64,000 nt of DNA from contig NMRB01000370.1 in the NCBI GenBank assembly GCA_002633025.1, positions 331,930 to 395,929 on the forward strand, read 5' to 3'. This document shows, piece after piece, positions 35,258 to 48,222 of the stretch. The notes under the pieces were generated by a model. It ran no database searches. It was given only the letters and a program-made list of their open reading frames with translations, and was not told the origin of the DNA. How positions within the stretch are numbered: the first letter of the stretch is position 1; every line of letters starts with the position of its first letter. The position numbers and the translations under genes are program-made. Source of the stretch: Notospermus geniculatus (lineage: Eukaryota > Nemertea > Pilidiophora > Heteronemertea > Lineidae).

Positions 35258-36835
35258 GTGATTGCTCGCAATCACTGTATGTCTAGTTCATTGTCTGAAG
35301 TTGGGAGGCAATATCGTCATCCCGTTCTGACTAACAAATCCCAGACACAGGAAGCCAGCCAAAATCAAAAATCCTTCGTGGCTCCACGTGGATACACTGC
35401 AGCCCTATTGACAACACATTCACCCGGACATAATTTCCATCTTTGGGTAGACTGAAGTGGCTGCAGATTATCCTTCATTGATCGCACCTTCAGTTGATGG
35501 TTGGTGCGATGACGGTTAGTCGATAGAAAGAGTTGCTGTGTGCTTATGTGTTGCGGGATGTGTACAGGGTGTGTATCTCATACAGGGACAATTGTCGCTA
35601 TGTCTAAACCTATTCATCGGCAATCTGTGCAAATTCATATTGAAATAAAAGCATAACACTCAGTCATTACAACAACATTTTTATTTGGCGCCTGTTTTGT
35701 GTCTGGAAGCAGAATTGGTGTAATTTTGTAATAAATAGCCATATCGCTTTCATACCCAACAACGTCAGTCAGTAATTTAAAATATGAAATTATAGGTATT
35801 TGGGTTATTACGGAACATGGCTAAATGACTACAAGCGGAGTATCATTCAAGCTAAGCTTGTGTTAAATGCAGGTTAACAGAGAAGCATTTGACTTCTGTA
35901 GCCACTTTGACCTCTCCTTCGGGGAAATGGTTTGGTGTTCTGTTTTTGCGCTAAATGGATCGGTGTGATTCATTTGGGAAATAAGATGAAAGCAGTGCAT
36001 TTCTGGCTTGATAAAGCTTTGCTGGAGTGTGATTTTACACTGGTCCTTTTCCATTGCAGCTTTAATTACATTGTACTCTTTGGTCGGTAACCAAATCCTA
36101 ATATCATTACCTTATGAACCAGTCCTCATTCGCTCTCATAATGGCCTTCATGCCAGTCTCGCTGGCCCTTCAACTCAAGGACTCTCGAAGGCATCTGACA
36201 TGGCATGGTGCACACGTGTTGTATTCGGACACGCACTCATCTCAACCGGATCCGGTTTCGTTAAAAGGAAATTGCTGTTCATTGATACATAAAGGCATAG
36301 AAGTTTATCGCATGATCCTGTTTCAGTCTGTGTTTCCATGTTGCTTTCCTCTGCTGAAGTCTAAATCATTTACTAAGGATTATTTTATTGCCACTCTTCT
36401 GCCAGATGTACAAACTGCAAAAAAGCAATGGTAAAAAAAGGCTTTTCAGAGAAGTTGAGAGAAGAAAGTGGTGAATCGACCTAGAATTGAACCTGCAGCG
36501 GAAAGGTTGATGTTGTCCGACATCCTTGCCTCTGCGCCAAGAATAAGCAAAAACAGGTGAGCTGGCTTATGATTTGGTGATCAGCACTACAACCTCTGTG
36601 TTTAAAGATTTATAAAGAATAGTCATACAGCTGATCTTGAAGTTCTATATCTCGTTTGCTGCAGTTAAATCCCAAGATAACTGAATCCCCTGATTCCAAG
36701 TGAACACTCGAATCGTATATCAAAGGCTAGGTGTATCAATTCCAACAAAGGCTGTGTCCTTATTTCTTTCATCAGCTTTCTTTCAACCATACCATAACGG
36801 AATGTACAAACTGCACAGAAAATGAACCCTGTGTG
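35258..36835. other. Non-coding; degenerate repeat tail near 36490
   Basis: GAATCGACCTAGAATTGAAC followed by CTGCAGC..CTTGCCTCTGCGCC at 36474-36538 looks like the end of an old dispersed repeat. The 94- and 106-codon frames at 36008-36434 have no recognised domain. Confidence 0.45.
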
Positions 36836-37068
36836 TGAGATAAAAGATTCAAGCACAAGTCAAGGTTTGAAATTCCCACTGGAGTCTGGATTAGAAAGCA
36901 TTCACCCTTTCATGCTTGATCAGACAGTAATATTGTAAGCAACAAGAAACTGCTCATAGTTCGACCTCAGTAAGGTAAAAGATCCAAGTGCAATCAAGTC
37001 CCACTGAAATCTGGATGAGAAAGCATTTACCCCCTTCATGCTTAATTAGAAGGTAACCACCCGGCTCC
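36836..37068 (+). repeat. Diverged 134-bp tandem pair
   Basis: AAAAGATTCAAG..CCCACTGGAGTCTGGATTAGAAAGCATTCACCC at about 36842 recurs at 36976 as AAAAGATCCAAG..CCCACTGAAATCTGGATGAGAAAGCATTTACCC. That makes two units of about 134 bp with moderate divergence. Confidence 0.8.
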
Positions 37069-37339
37069 AACCACATGCGAGTTGCCTAATTCGAAAACAT
37101 GTTTCTTTCACAATTGATGAACCTTGGAATGCAGATTCCGAATGAGTTCCTGATGGAACAGGTGGCTCTGTGCTTAACCAGATTAACCTTCAAACTCATT
37201 ACCATTGTAACCCATTCAAGGAACTTAAAAACGAGATTATTTTAGGATTAGGCGTGTTTGACAGCCTGCTGAGGTTGGTTTTTCTGCTCAATGGATTCCC
37301 ACTGGTTGCTAGACTTGCTTGTATTCCAAGACCCCCACA
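37069..37339. other. Unique non-coding
   Basis: I see nothing in this stretch. Confidence 0.4.
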
Positions 37340-37476
37340 GTAGTGTTTCCACCAGAGGGTAAGGGTACTATGTTAGTATCCTCAAAGGAACAGAAAAGGG
37401 CCATTTTATGGGATTTTAGTGATTTTGAAGAAATTACATGTAGTACCCTCAAAAAATTTCTGGCAGAACCCCTGCT
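37340..37476. mobile_element. Second copy of the CAGTGTTTCCACCAG element
   Basis: The left end GTAGTGTTTCCACCAGAGGG and the right end TTCTGGCAGAACCCCTGCT correspond to the ends of 28242-28359. The interior is similar in type (GGGTACTA, GTACCCTC). It is more diverged than the first copy. The 79-codon frame from 37319 runs through it and is not considered a gene. Confidence 0.65.
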
Positions 37477-38943
37477 TCAAGGTACCGGTACTGATGAAAG
37501 CAACAAGACCAAACATCTTTCTGTTCTTGCCATCAACGAAAGCAGTGATATACTTTAAGTAACTCAATCTCTCTGATCATCTCAACAAGTTGCATCACGG
37601 TTTCTCTTGGGATACTGTTGCCGTTTGGAGGCCACTATGAGAATTTACTTGTTCTGCAATGGAAGTGGTACTTCCATGACATGAAATGGTGTTCAACAGA
37701 AATGTGAACCATTGATCAGATGACAGTTTGTGAACCTATTGAGGCTGCATTCACTATTGCATACCATGCAATGAGGTTTATTCATTGCCAACGCAGCAAA
37801 TGGTATCCTATTCTCCATTGATGCAACTTTCACCAATGGAAATGTTCCAATGAAGGTTAAATGATAAACAATTTGTGAAGCCATGTATCGCAGGAAATGA
37901 TCAAATTGACGCGAAAATAACGAAAGGGAAATGTAGCTAACCTTCTCTTTGATGGTGTTATAGGGTTCGGAAGAACATAATTTTGGATGACAGCAGAAGA
38001 GCACGCAGTCTTGTGAACCAGCAATAGTGATGTGCAGTGATAGTATCATAGTGTTGTTTCAATTGTCTGTCATTGTCTGTAGCAATTGACGAGTGGTGGT
38101 TTCCTAAAAAAACAATCAGCAAATCTCTACATATTTTCCCATTTGCTGAACCTGGTGAATAATTTAGGACGAAACCTATTCTTGTGGAAACCGCGATGTT
38201 TGAGTCCATGCACGGACAGCTGGCACTGTGTGTTTTAGGGAGCATTGGTTATTTATAATGTCCTGCCTCATTGGTTACCATCTCCGCAAAATAGTGAAGC
38301 AACGAGGCAGAAAATGAGAAACTGAAACCTGCCGAGCAATGAACGTCATGATGATGCGAAGTTTGGTGGTTGCGCATGGAGAAAGATGACAAATTAGTAA
38401 TGGTTTTGTGTCAGACACTTGCAAATGTACGGTACCTCCCCACGCCCAAAAAACTGAACACACTTGGATGAATTTTTACTATGTTTTGAGGAAATTGACC
38501 TCGAGATAAGATGACACTGAGAATTTGAAGGCATTATTCCATCCTTCCTTCCTTTTGGTATCGGATTGGTGGTCTTCAATCTTTGGAATGAACAAGTCCG
38601 CAGTCTTCGGAATGTACACACACCCTGACATGCCTGACAAATACATGATGTTGAAGCTGGAATACACACAGATGTAATGATGTGGAAGCAATTTGGCCCT
38701 TTTGGCATTGGCTACAAAGCCCCAATCAAATTCTCCTCCCGGATGGGATGGCAATTCCAGGCAAGTATATTGTATCACCTCAGTAGCCTCTAGTCTGTCC
38801 CTGTGTAGTGCTAGCCTTGTAGCAACGGATTGATTTTACTTGGTAATAAATCATGAAGAATAGCTAATCAATGGGTAGGTTAATGAGAGATTCTTTGGGG
38901 AATTTATGTCAAGCAGTCGGCTGGTCAGACAACAATGGCTGGA
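37477..38943. other. Non-coding, no supported gene
   Basis: Minus-strand frames of 95-118 codons overlap each other (37693-38245, 38394-38778). None shows a family signature. I see no tandem repeats. Confidence 0.45.
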
Positions 38944-39465
38944 AGTCTCAAGATCATAGTCCATTTGTCATTTGACTTCAGCTGAACTCTCAGTGGTCGT
39001 GGTGAAGGCTAGCTTCACTGAAAATCTCAAGATTGTTCCATACTTGCCATTGACTTTAATAGCTACGGTCTTGGTGGAGACCAGCTACACTGAAAATCTC
39101 ACAAGATTGTTCCACTTACCATTTGACGTCAACATGAAGCCTGGCTACAGTGAGAAGCTCAAGATCATTTTGGCTTGCCGTTTGACTTCACCTGGTAGAG
39201 CTACGGTCATGGTGAAGACCAACTCTCCCGACTGCATCTCAAGATTTCCACAAACTTGTTTGCCATTTGACTTCAACTGATAGAGCTACGGTCATGGTGA
39301 AGACAAGCTCGACTGACTGCATCTCAAGATCGTTCATACTTCAACTATAGAGCTACGGTCATGGTGAAGACTAGCTCGACTGACTGCATCTCAAGATTGT
39401 TCCACTTCCTGCTTGGCTTCAACTGATAGAGGTACGATCATGGTGACGATGAGCTGCATCTGAAT
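38944..39465 (+). repeat. About 75-bp minisatellite, seven diverged units
   Basis: The units are anchored by CTCAAGATTGTTCCA and by GAGCTACGGTCATGGTGAAG, and end near CTGACTGCATCT. Unit lengths range from about 58 to 86 bp. The 3' units are more alike than the 5' ones. The 102-codon frame at 38972-39280 is repeat translation. Confidence 0.88.
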
Positions 39466-41409
39466 GGAGCTGCAACTACAATACAGCGGATTGTTCTTAG
39501 TTGATGCAGATTTACATCTTTGCCTCCTGCCAAGATATGAATACACACCTATTTGGCAGTACAAACACTTCCATCAAAACCTTCAAAAGTATTTGCACAC
39601 AACTTCTAATATTTTAACAGCCTATACCCAAGTTTTCTTGTGTCAACACTTCAGGTCAGTAATGCAGTTGGATGAGGATGAGGAGATGACAAGTTTAGTT
39701 TACAGAGGACATGTAATATTGTGTGTCCTGCATAAAAAAGATCCTATGATTGACAGTCTTGATAGTTCATTCTGAGTGGAAAAGGAAGAAGGAACATAAT
39801 CTTTGTTGACCTCATCTGTACCTTCAGCATCTGACATTGACTCAAAGAAGGAATTTGGCAAATCCTTTGGGGCATCGTGAGGTAATCAGTGAGGACTTGC
39901 TCCTTATATTCCTACAGAGTGAGTTGTAACATAGTGAGTGGGAGTAACTTGGGATATCTGGGGCCACGGAAGGCTCTGCCCATTTCTGTCTGTGAGTCCT
40001 CGAATTTCCCCAAGATAATCTTCCTAGATTTTGTTCTTCACTGGTCCCTGCTCTAACATCATACTTGATGCCTTAACAAACAGGAACAAAATGCTGGGAA
40101 ACACAATATATACAAAATCGATCTCTGCTGCCTCTCCTGTCACATCCAATGCAGAGATTTTGACAAGAGCACACGTCAACAGGACAAGGGGTGACAGATC
40201 CAGCTAATGACTTGCTGATCAAGCAGTCAGGGAGCTTCACATTCGACAATGAAGCTACTTTCCTTGATTCTTTTTTCTGTCCATGTCATGTCCATCTCTC
40301 AGCCCGACTGCTGATGTGAAGGCCTCCTCTATCAATGGTTGGTCGCATTTGGAGGTGGTTATCAAAAAGAAGGAAATGAAGCACTCATTAAACCTGCCCC
40401 AAATATGCATTGCAAATAAGGCAAGTGCACAATCCATGCATCTATCAGGAGCATTTTTGATGCATGAAGCATTATTTATACATCATGAATGCATCAATCT
40501 TGCTCCGAATAAGTTGATTTAGGAACATGTTTGATGTATATGCATCAAGTATAAGCTTGTGTCAGAAAATTAGTGAGAAGGAAGGCATGGTGATGGAAAT
40601 TGCTGCTGGAAATGTTCAGAATTGACATGCGAATCCGTTGGTCCTGAATGTAACTCTGGCTCATCATCTTCAAAATAGATGTACACTGTCTATGTATATA
40701 TGTTCCAACTCATAAGAATGATTGCGCATTGACAGTCTCCACACACCTGTCAGACAATGCTGGTATCTCATCAATAATGAAGGTTGGAAGCCCAATGGTC
40801 CTCACACAAGCAGACATACAGAATTTCAAAGCCAGAATCATAATGTTATATAGATTGCAGACAGTAAAGCTACATCGGTTTCCACTTGAAGGGACGTAGC
40901 AACAGTGCTTTAGCAAAAGGAACCTGTCAAGTATGGAGGGCTTGGCGCTTGATGGCTTTGTCCGTGACCTGACACAACTTTGTGTTCTGCAGAAAATCCT
41001 TCGTTCAAGAGTGGAAGTAAACAGTTAAGGGCAAGTTCGCTCTTAAATACTCTTCATTCCACCTGATGAAACGATTTACCTGTAAAAGCAGTAATCATTG
41101 GGTATGTTTATTGACGAGCGTTTATTTTCCATAAGGCACTGGGGCTTACCGTTGTAAACAGATTTAACTCTTTGCTTTCATTCCAGCATTCCACCTTTCA
41201 AAGCTGACAAAACATTTCCAATGTTTGTTCATGTTTCATGTGAAGGTTTTGCATGACATTTCCTGGTCTCTGCTTTCATCTTGTCTCTGCACCTTTGCTG
41301 CAGCATCTCTGTTGGATTCTGCAGTATTCACCTCACAAATACCTTTATGCTTGCTGCAAAACAGACTTCTTACACCGCCTCGGGACTAACGTAAAATGTA
41401 GGACCCATT
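39466..41409. other. Non-coding, no supported gene
   Basis: There are short frames only (103 codons at 39464-39775, without domain). Around 40446-40545 several ATGCATCA/TGATGCAT words are clustered. Confidence 0.45.
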
Positions 41410-41895
41410 TTGGTGGGTAGGACAAAAGAAAGGAACAACTCCAGTGTGCTGAAGCAGCTGTAACTTGACCTGGTTGGGTTTGGCAGCCAGACTGCTTTTT
41501 GCAGAGGACACGAAAAATGTATTCCAAGATCTCTTGCTTGTTGCAGCTGCAGACTTGGCCTGGTCAGGTGGGGCATCAGACTAGGTTTTAGGAACTGCTT
41601 TTGCAGGGCAGGAGAGCAACTGAAAATTGAGAGTTTGAGGAGCCCATGCTGGTTGCAGCTGCAGACTTGGCTTGGTGGGCATGTGGGATTTGGTTTTAGA
41701 AACTGCTTTTGCAGGGCATGACAGCAACTGCAACTTTAGAAATTGAGGAACTCTTGCTGCTGCTGCAGACTTGGCCTGTTGGGGTACCGGGTATATGGGT
41801 TGGATTAGGCGTGCTTTGGAAGGTCTGGCCAAGCAACTTGCAAATTTAGACACTGAGGAACTCTTGCTTCCTGCTGTAGCTTTGTATTTGCTCGT
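41410..41895 (+). repeat. About 110-bp minisatellite, four units
   Basis: GCAGACTTGGCCTGGT and GAACTGCTTTTGCAGGGCA recur at spacings of 104-112 bp, anchored near 41551, 41663 and 41767. A more diverged unit precedes at about 41440-41500. The 109-codon minus-strand frame at 41581-41910 is a translation of this array. Confidence 0.85.
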
Positions 41896-44080
41896 GTTTG
41901 GCCTCTCCACATCTCTATGGCAAAATCAAAAGTACACATCGGCAAGCATTCTGTGTGTGGAAGCTGCATAATAGTTAACAATGCTTTGTTAGTTCATCTC
42001 AATCTCTTGAATCTAATCAAACAAACCTGAACTCATGGGAAATGGCTTATCAATAAGTGAAGCTAATGCTGAGTAGGCCGTATTGATAATACATTAAAAT
42101 TCATTCTGTTCTTTAAATTTCTTTTGAAATGGTTCTTTCGAAAGAAGACTGGCCCGTCCCTTCGTCATTGTCAGCAAGTCTCTTTCAAGAATGAGTCATG
42201 AGTCAACACGGCACATCTGGGCGTAAAATACAAGATAAAACCATTGAACTGTCGGAAATTTAACCGTTGAAAATCCTTGAAAATATACTCAAGAGGTGAC
42301 GTGAGAATAGCTCTGGTGATTTTTATGACAGGAGGTGATGTCTACATTAACACAAGTGAGATTACCTGTCAGGGCGTTTCCTATTCGAGATTTTCTAATT
42401 CTGCGGACGTTATCAGTGTGTGGCAGGCAAGATTGGGAGGGGGATTTCAGTTCGGATCAGCAGATAGTCGGTATCTATCAGATCGGACAAAACCCCGTCC
42501 ATCAATGTTCCAACATGATCGAATTGTCACAGGATTGTCATTTTGCATCAGTTCTGTAATATTCTATCGATTGAAGATTAACAATAAGCCGCTTCTTTGA
42601 GTATCAGTCACAGCACTCATAACATCCCTGCAAAATCAGATATTGTGCTTAAAAGACGATTTTGCGATAATTCTCATTCAATTGCATTTTGTACTTTGTG
42701 TTGATTTTGTGGCATTTTACTTGGCGTTGCATTTTGACTAGTGCTGCCACCTACCCTTCAAATGATGCACTATAGTGGTTTCAATGAAGGATGTCTTGCT
42801 GTGGCCTGCCTTCCTCAGACAAAATGTATGGGAAGACTATAATTTCACGCAGGAGGAAACCAGACGAGCCAGAGAAAACCCACATTGTCAAAAAGGGGCT
42901 TTCCATCACATAAGGGGCGGCAGTCTGATAAAATCCACAGATTTTGTGGGATGGCTCTGATGTTCCAAACGTGCAACCTGACAGGCCCTTTCATTTGGTC
43001 CAACATTTTTGGAGAGAAAGTTAAGAAACCTCCTTGTTGATAACGCAGGTCCATGCATAGGGTAGAAGACCACTGAGATTGGATACTTCTAGGTTTTCTT
43101 CCCTTTGTTGAAAAGGGAGCAATAGGTCCAGGCAGGAGGAATTAGGAATCAGTCAGTGAGTCTGACCCCTGACACCAGAATGAATTATCAATGTCCTTAG
43201 TTAACAGCACATGAAGGAGGCAATCAGCAGGTGCCAAGGGCCTAAAGGACAATTGTCAGCTCAGAAAATAAATTAGGGTCCTACGCATTTACTGTTATCA
43301 ATATTGGATTTAAAATTTGTATCAATTGTTGGAGGTTAATCGAGTAAGGTTTTCAGTAGGCCATAAGGCACTGAGGATTATAAGGAGAGGATTCACCTGC
43401 TGTTATATTCTCCATTACAAATAAAGGCCTCCCGAATCCTACACAACAATTGTGAATAATTTATTTCCAGTTCTGATGTTGCTCTCTCCTATCATTGAGA
43501 AAATGTGATGGAGCGCACAGACACCTGAGAATAAGTGTCAAAGCTTAAACTTACCGTTATTGCCAACTCATGCAAATTAATGTTCAGGTAAATTGAGGCA
43601 TTTAAGTTGGAATAAAGAGATTTCCTTGGAAATCTTTTCTACTGTTATCAAATTGTATCCAGGGGCTGCTCTTTTGTTTGTTTTGTTAGTTGACAATCCT
43701 GTTGGACAATGATACCCTGTGCCTCCTTGTCCCTTATCCTTCAAGAATGATATCCTTTTGATCCTCGGCTCTTTGGGGGTGTCTAACTAAAGAAAGGGTT
43801 TATTACTGAGCACAACCTCAAAAATGTGCTGTGTAGCTGTCCTGTTGCCAGGTGGGCTTCAGCAGGATTATAATGTTGTAAGCAAGAAGGTAAATTTGGC
43901 TTACTCTATTTGATTGTCATTCCCACTGGCAATTTCTGATGTATTTTTGCATTTTCTGGCTTAAGATATTTGTCCAAGCAAATAGAAGCATTCCTCAAGA
44001 CCAGAGGTAAAATCAGTGGCAATGAAGAGAGTTTTCATAGGCCTTTTTCGTTTATTTGTGTTTTTAAAGATCAACAGCCG
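41896..44080. other. Non-coding; dispersed repeat motif at 42849
   Basis: CGCAGGAGGAAACCAGACGA followed by GCCAGAGAAAACCCACA at 42849-42884 belongs to a degenerate family also seen at about 51078-51170 and, reversed, at about 47555-47660. The 107-codon frame at 42277-42600 has no recognisable features. Confidence 0.5.
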
Positions 44081-44320
44081 ATCACTGTCAGACCACTGGC
44101 ATCATCTGACCACTTACCACTGACATTATTTGACCACTGGCATATCTGACCAATGGCAGACCACTGACATTATGTGACCACTGTCAGACCACTGTCATAT
44201 CTGACCACTGGCAGACCACTGCTGATACCTGACCACTTTACTTGCACACCACTGGCATATCCGACACGGTCCAACCGCTGGCATCATCTGACCACTGGCA
44301 TTACCTACCACTGGATCCAG
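44081..44320 (+). repeat. TGACCACTGGCA short tandem array
   Basis: This is an irregular array of TGACCACTGGCA and CAGACCACTG words at 11-33 bp spacings over about 240 bp. It encodes nothing convincing. Confidence 0.88.
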
Positions 44321-44888
44321 AGCCTTCTCCAAAGGCTTCCGCTCCTCAGGCCTGTCAGATTCTAGTAGTAGGCCTATTCATTGATGGATGATATCATAAG
44401 TCAACACCATATCATTTCAAACTAAAGAAATGCAAACTTGTTGACAGAGATGGAGACATATGCCAACAACCTGAGATTTCTTCATCAGTCGTGTGTGCAA
44501 TCAGTAATAAAAAACAGTCAATTAGAGAATGTTTCTGACTTCCATAGCCTACCACTTTACTATACAATCTGCACAGAATCCACATCATTTACATTCATAC
44601 ATCCACTGTTTACTGAAGATATTACTTGCTAAACAAACAGAGAGAAATTCTGCTGTTTTTTGCCTGCACTCACTACACAGACAAACTGTTTGACCTCGAA
44701 AGATAATATTCTAGTGTAAAATGAAGAGCGTATCAGTTCATTAGCTGAAGAGCAAAAACCAGCCACATACACAATTTATTGTTTATGCGCTATCAAATAT
44801 CAACATGTTTGCTAATCAAGGATTTTGCCAGAGAATCCGTGATCCATATCCGTGGTTGCTAATGGCGGATTGAGAATATCGAGATACC
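44321..44888. other. Non-coding, no gene seen
   Basis: This is AT-rich unique sequence before the N-joined duplicate. Confidence 0.5.
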
Positions 44889-45812
44889 AGACGGCGAGTT
44901 CTCATAGCGTCCCGATTTTCAATATTCGTATGAGATCAGGTCGTAACCTTTAACATGGCTCGGTGCCGCCGATGTCTAGTTGAGTGCGATGTGTTTTGAT
45001 TGGCGATATTTGCAGAAATAAAGTGGAGTCCGTTTTAGAGAGGTGTCTGCCTGGCAGAGGTGTCCCGATTGGAGACTGAACTTTGGTGTCCTATAGGGAG
45101 GTGTCCTCCTGGTAGAGGTGTCTGCATTGGGAATTGAACATAGGTGTCCATGATAGAGAGGTGTTCGCTTGGGAGAGGTGTCTGGATGGGAGAGGTTTAC
45201 GCAAAGGGAGATTCTGCTATGTATCAGTACATAAGGTGTACATGTACATGTATTTCTATCACAGCATCCCCAACATCGACGAGCGTATCCCCCAGGTAAT
45301 TGGTTCGAATCAAATTGCAATTGGATTGAAATCAACATGGATTGTGATCAATTATTCACATCATCTGATTATAACGCTTGCATTATTGATATGAAAGATA
45401 AGGTTTTGTTAATTTCTTTTCATGTTTCTTATTCAAAATGAAAATGTTTCTTATTCAAGATGAGAATTCTGTGGGGAAGGATTTCTAAGCGGTGCTGAAC
45501 TGTTGATTTCAACAAAGACAATGATTTTGACTATTCCTATGGGAAATTACCTTTCCTTCACTTCATTCACTTTTTTTATTTCACTTATTTGCATTTGAAG
45601 AAGAATGATTTGAATGAGATAAAAGGTCAATCTCGTGAAAAATTCTTCCATCTGCTCTGAATACTTATGTAATTGAAAACTTTTATGTTACATGTTTTTT
45701 TTCTTCAGTTTTCCCATTTCATTACAAATCGTAATCTTATTTAGGCCAAAAAATATGCATTAAATACCCATTGCACCAAGAGATAATGAAGTGATCTTAA
45801 TTGCATCGCGGA
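44889..45812 (+). repeat. About 0.92-kb duplicated segment, copy 1
   Basis: This begins AGACGGCGAGTTCTCATAGC and ends at the N at 45813. It matches 45814-46733 at an offset of 925 with a small number of substitutions and indels, for example GTCTGGATGGG against GTCCGGTTGGG. It contains the GAGAGGTGTCC repeat, which explains the 120-codon minus-strand frame DTSPKRTPLY... That frame is not a gene. Confidence 0.93.
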
Positions 45813-45813
45813 N
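45813..45813. other. Single-N contig join
   Basis: One N lies at the boundary between the two near-identical copies. The low, scattered divergence suggests the two haplotypes of one locus laid end to end. Confidence 0.88.
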
Positions 45814-46733
45814 AGACGGCGAGTTCTCATAGCGTCCCGATTTTCAATATTCGTATGAGATCAGGTCGTAACCTTTAACATGGCTCGGTGCCGCCGATGT
45901 CTAGTTGAGTGCGATGTGTTTTGATTGGCGATATTTGCAGAAATAAAGTGGAGTCCGTTTTAGAGAGGTGTCTGCCTGGCAGAGGTGTCCCGATTGGAGA
46001 CTGAACTTTGGTGTCCTATAGGGAGGTGTCCTCCTGGTAGAGGTGTCTGCATTGGGAATTGAACATAGGTGTCCATGATAGAGAGGTGTTCGCTTGGGAG
46101 AGGTGTCCGGTTGGGAGAGGTTTACGCAAAGGGAGATTCTGCTATGTATCAGTACATAAGGTGTACATGTACATGTATTTCTATCACAGCATCCCCAACA
46201 TCGACGAGCGTATCCCCCAGGTAATTGGTTCGAATCAAATTGCAATTGGATTGAAATCAACATGGATTGTGATCAATTATTCACATCATCTGATTATAAC
46301 GCTTGCATTATTGATATGAAAGATAAGGTTTTGTTAATTTCTTTTCATGTTTCTTATTCAAAATGAAAATTTTTCTTATTCAAGATGAGAATTCTGTGGG
46401 GAAGGATTTCTAAGTGGTGCTGAACTGTCGATTTCAACAAAGACAATGATTTTGACTATTCCTATGGGAAATTACCTTTCCTTTACTTCATTCACTTTTT
46501 TTATTTCACTTATTTGCATTTGAAGAAGAATGATTTGAATGAGGTAAAAGGTTAATCTCATGAAAAATTCTTCCATCTGCTCTGAATACTTAGTAATTGA
46601 AAACTTTTATGTTACATGTTTTTTTCTTCAGTTTTCCCATTTCATTACAAATCGCAATCTTATTTAGGCCCCAAAATATGCATTAAATACCCATTGCACC
46701 AAGAGATAATGAAGTGATCTTAATTGCATCGCG
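45814..46733 (+). repeat. About 0.92-kb duplicated segment, copy 2
   Basis: This is the second copy of 44889-45812. The match ends at TTGCATCGCG, after which unique sequence (AAGTTCAGGGCGGAG) continues. Confidence 0.93.
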
Positions 46734-48222
46734 AAGTTCAGGGCGGAGTCGTGACTATGCAAGAGACATGGCACAGTTCTGTCTAATCATCTTGAACCCT
46801 CCCCTGTAATCTGAAATTTTCAATAAAATAGCCCAAATCTTATCAAAATATCAAGGAAATGCCAAAGACAATACATGTTCCTATTCCTTCTGTCTGGCAA
46901 TCAAAAGTTTGATTACGCTCGACCGGTCAGATTCGCTTGATTAGTTCGTGCCAGGCAATATATTTCTTCTCCTCCAATTATGAAGAGTGTCGGAGCCTAA
47001 GCATGTTTTCCGCTGCGATATTATGGGTAGAATTGAATGGTCTACATGCCACCAATAAGAGTATCCGTCTACGAGACGTGTGGTGCATGCACCAACACGG
47101 ACTAATCAACTTTGGCGACAATTTCGATAAATTTTCATCTTGTCGATGTCGAGGTACAGTCAGTCAATTAACTTTTCACGAAATCAGTTTTCCGTTGACG
47201 ACTGAGTCAACATGTATAGGATACTAGTCGTACTAACTAGTTCTGGTTCTCATGCTACAAACATGGAGCTCAGCTGGGAATAAAGGAGCTTCAATAATAG
47301 ATGAACAGCAGTTTATTTAGGCCGACATCAATTTCCATTTTATATTGAATATCAAAGATCGTGGCGATTGCTCTGGCAACACCATGTTTTGTACATAGAA
47401 AACCATGAAATATTCAGGAATTATGTCTTGAGAGAGCCTATTTAGAACAAATTTTGATTAGGCGACAAGTTGTGTTCGACGGGTATGAAATGGCGGGTTG
47501 TTGAAGTGCCGATGTGCAAACATGCATACCTGCCACCAAAGAGGTCGCAGGGTCAATTCCCAGGCAGGCCAGTGATTCCATGTGAGAGGGAGAGTGATCT
47601 CTCTTGATCCTTGATATTGTAGATTTTCTGCCGGGACTCCAGTTTCCTCCTGCTTGACATAAGTGTCCTTCAACTGTTTGATGAGTTGCTGAGTTGGCGA
47701 TGGCACCCGGTTGATAACATTTTATTCAATTGTGGAAACTAACCTGTTGCGAGAATCAACCCATGTAGCCATCATCGCCAGCTGCAGAAATCAGGGCGTG
47801 GTGGAGATGAATTCCTGATATGAATAATTCAGGTCAGTCGATCAACTGATCTCTAATGTTTTTCTATCAAATGCACACTGAAACATCTGTAACGCATTGA
47901 GTTTTCCTTTGAATATCATACCTGTCATGTGGTGCATCTTTTGTCAGTGCGGACTGTGTTGTATTCAAATGGAACAGCTTGAAATTATAAATGTACACAA
48001 TGAATAACTATTCGCAACAAATGCCTGTTGGATGGTGTGAATGGCCTGCTGAGCAGCAACAACTTTTGATCATGTCATGATCCCCATAGAAGTCGATTGT
48101 GAGGGCGTGGCCATTTATGATAAATTTCTACTTCAGGCGTGGTGTCTTTTGTAAAAAATATACTGATATCTTTGGTTAAATATCCAATTCTTCATGTTTT
48201 TCTCCCTGTTTTCTCATTGTAG
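46734..48222. other. Upstream intron or flank of the exon group
   Basis: No further exon could be placed here with confidence. Between about 47540 and 47665 lies a reversed copy of the AGGAGGAAAC repeat family (GGGTCAATTCCCAGGC..CCGGGACTCCAGTTTCCTCC). The last bases, TTTTTCTCCCTGTTTTCTCA followed by TTGTAG, form a good polypyrimidine tract and acceptor for the next exon. Confidence 0.5.

Noticed and set aside
41581-41910. 109-codon minus-strand frame
   Set aside because: It is a translation of the roughly 110-bp minisatellite.
44976-45338. 120-codon minus-strand frame, repeated at 45901
   Set aside because: It is repeat translation of the GAGAGGTGTCC element inside an N-joined duplicate.
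47555-47600. Possible tRNA-like stretch around GGGTCAATTCCCAGGC
   Set aside because: No cloverleaf with acceptor and anticodon stems can be drawn around it. It fits a degenerate dispersed repeat better.
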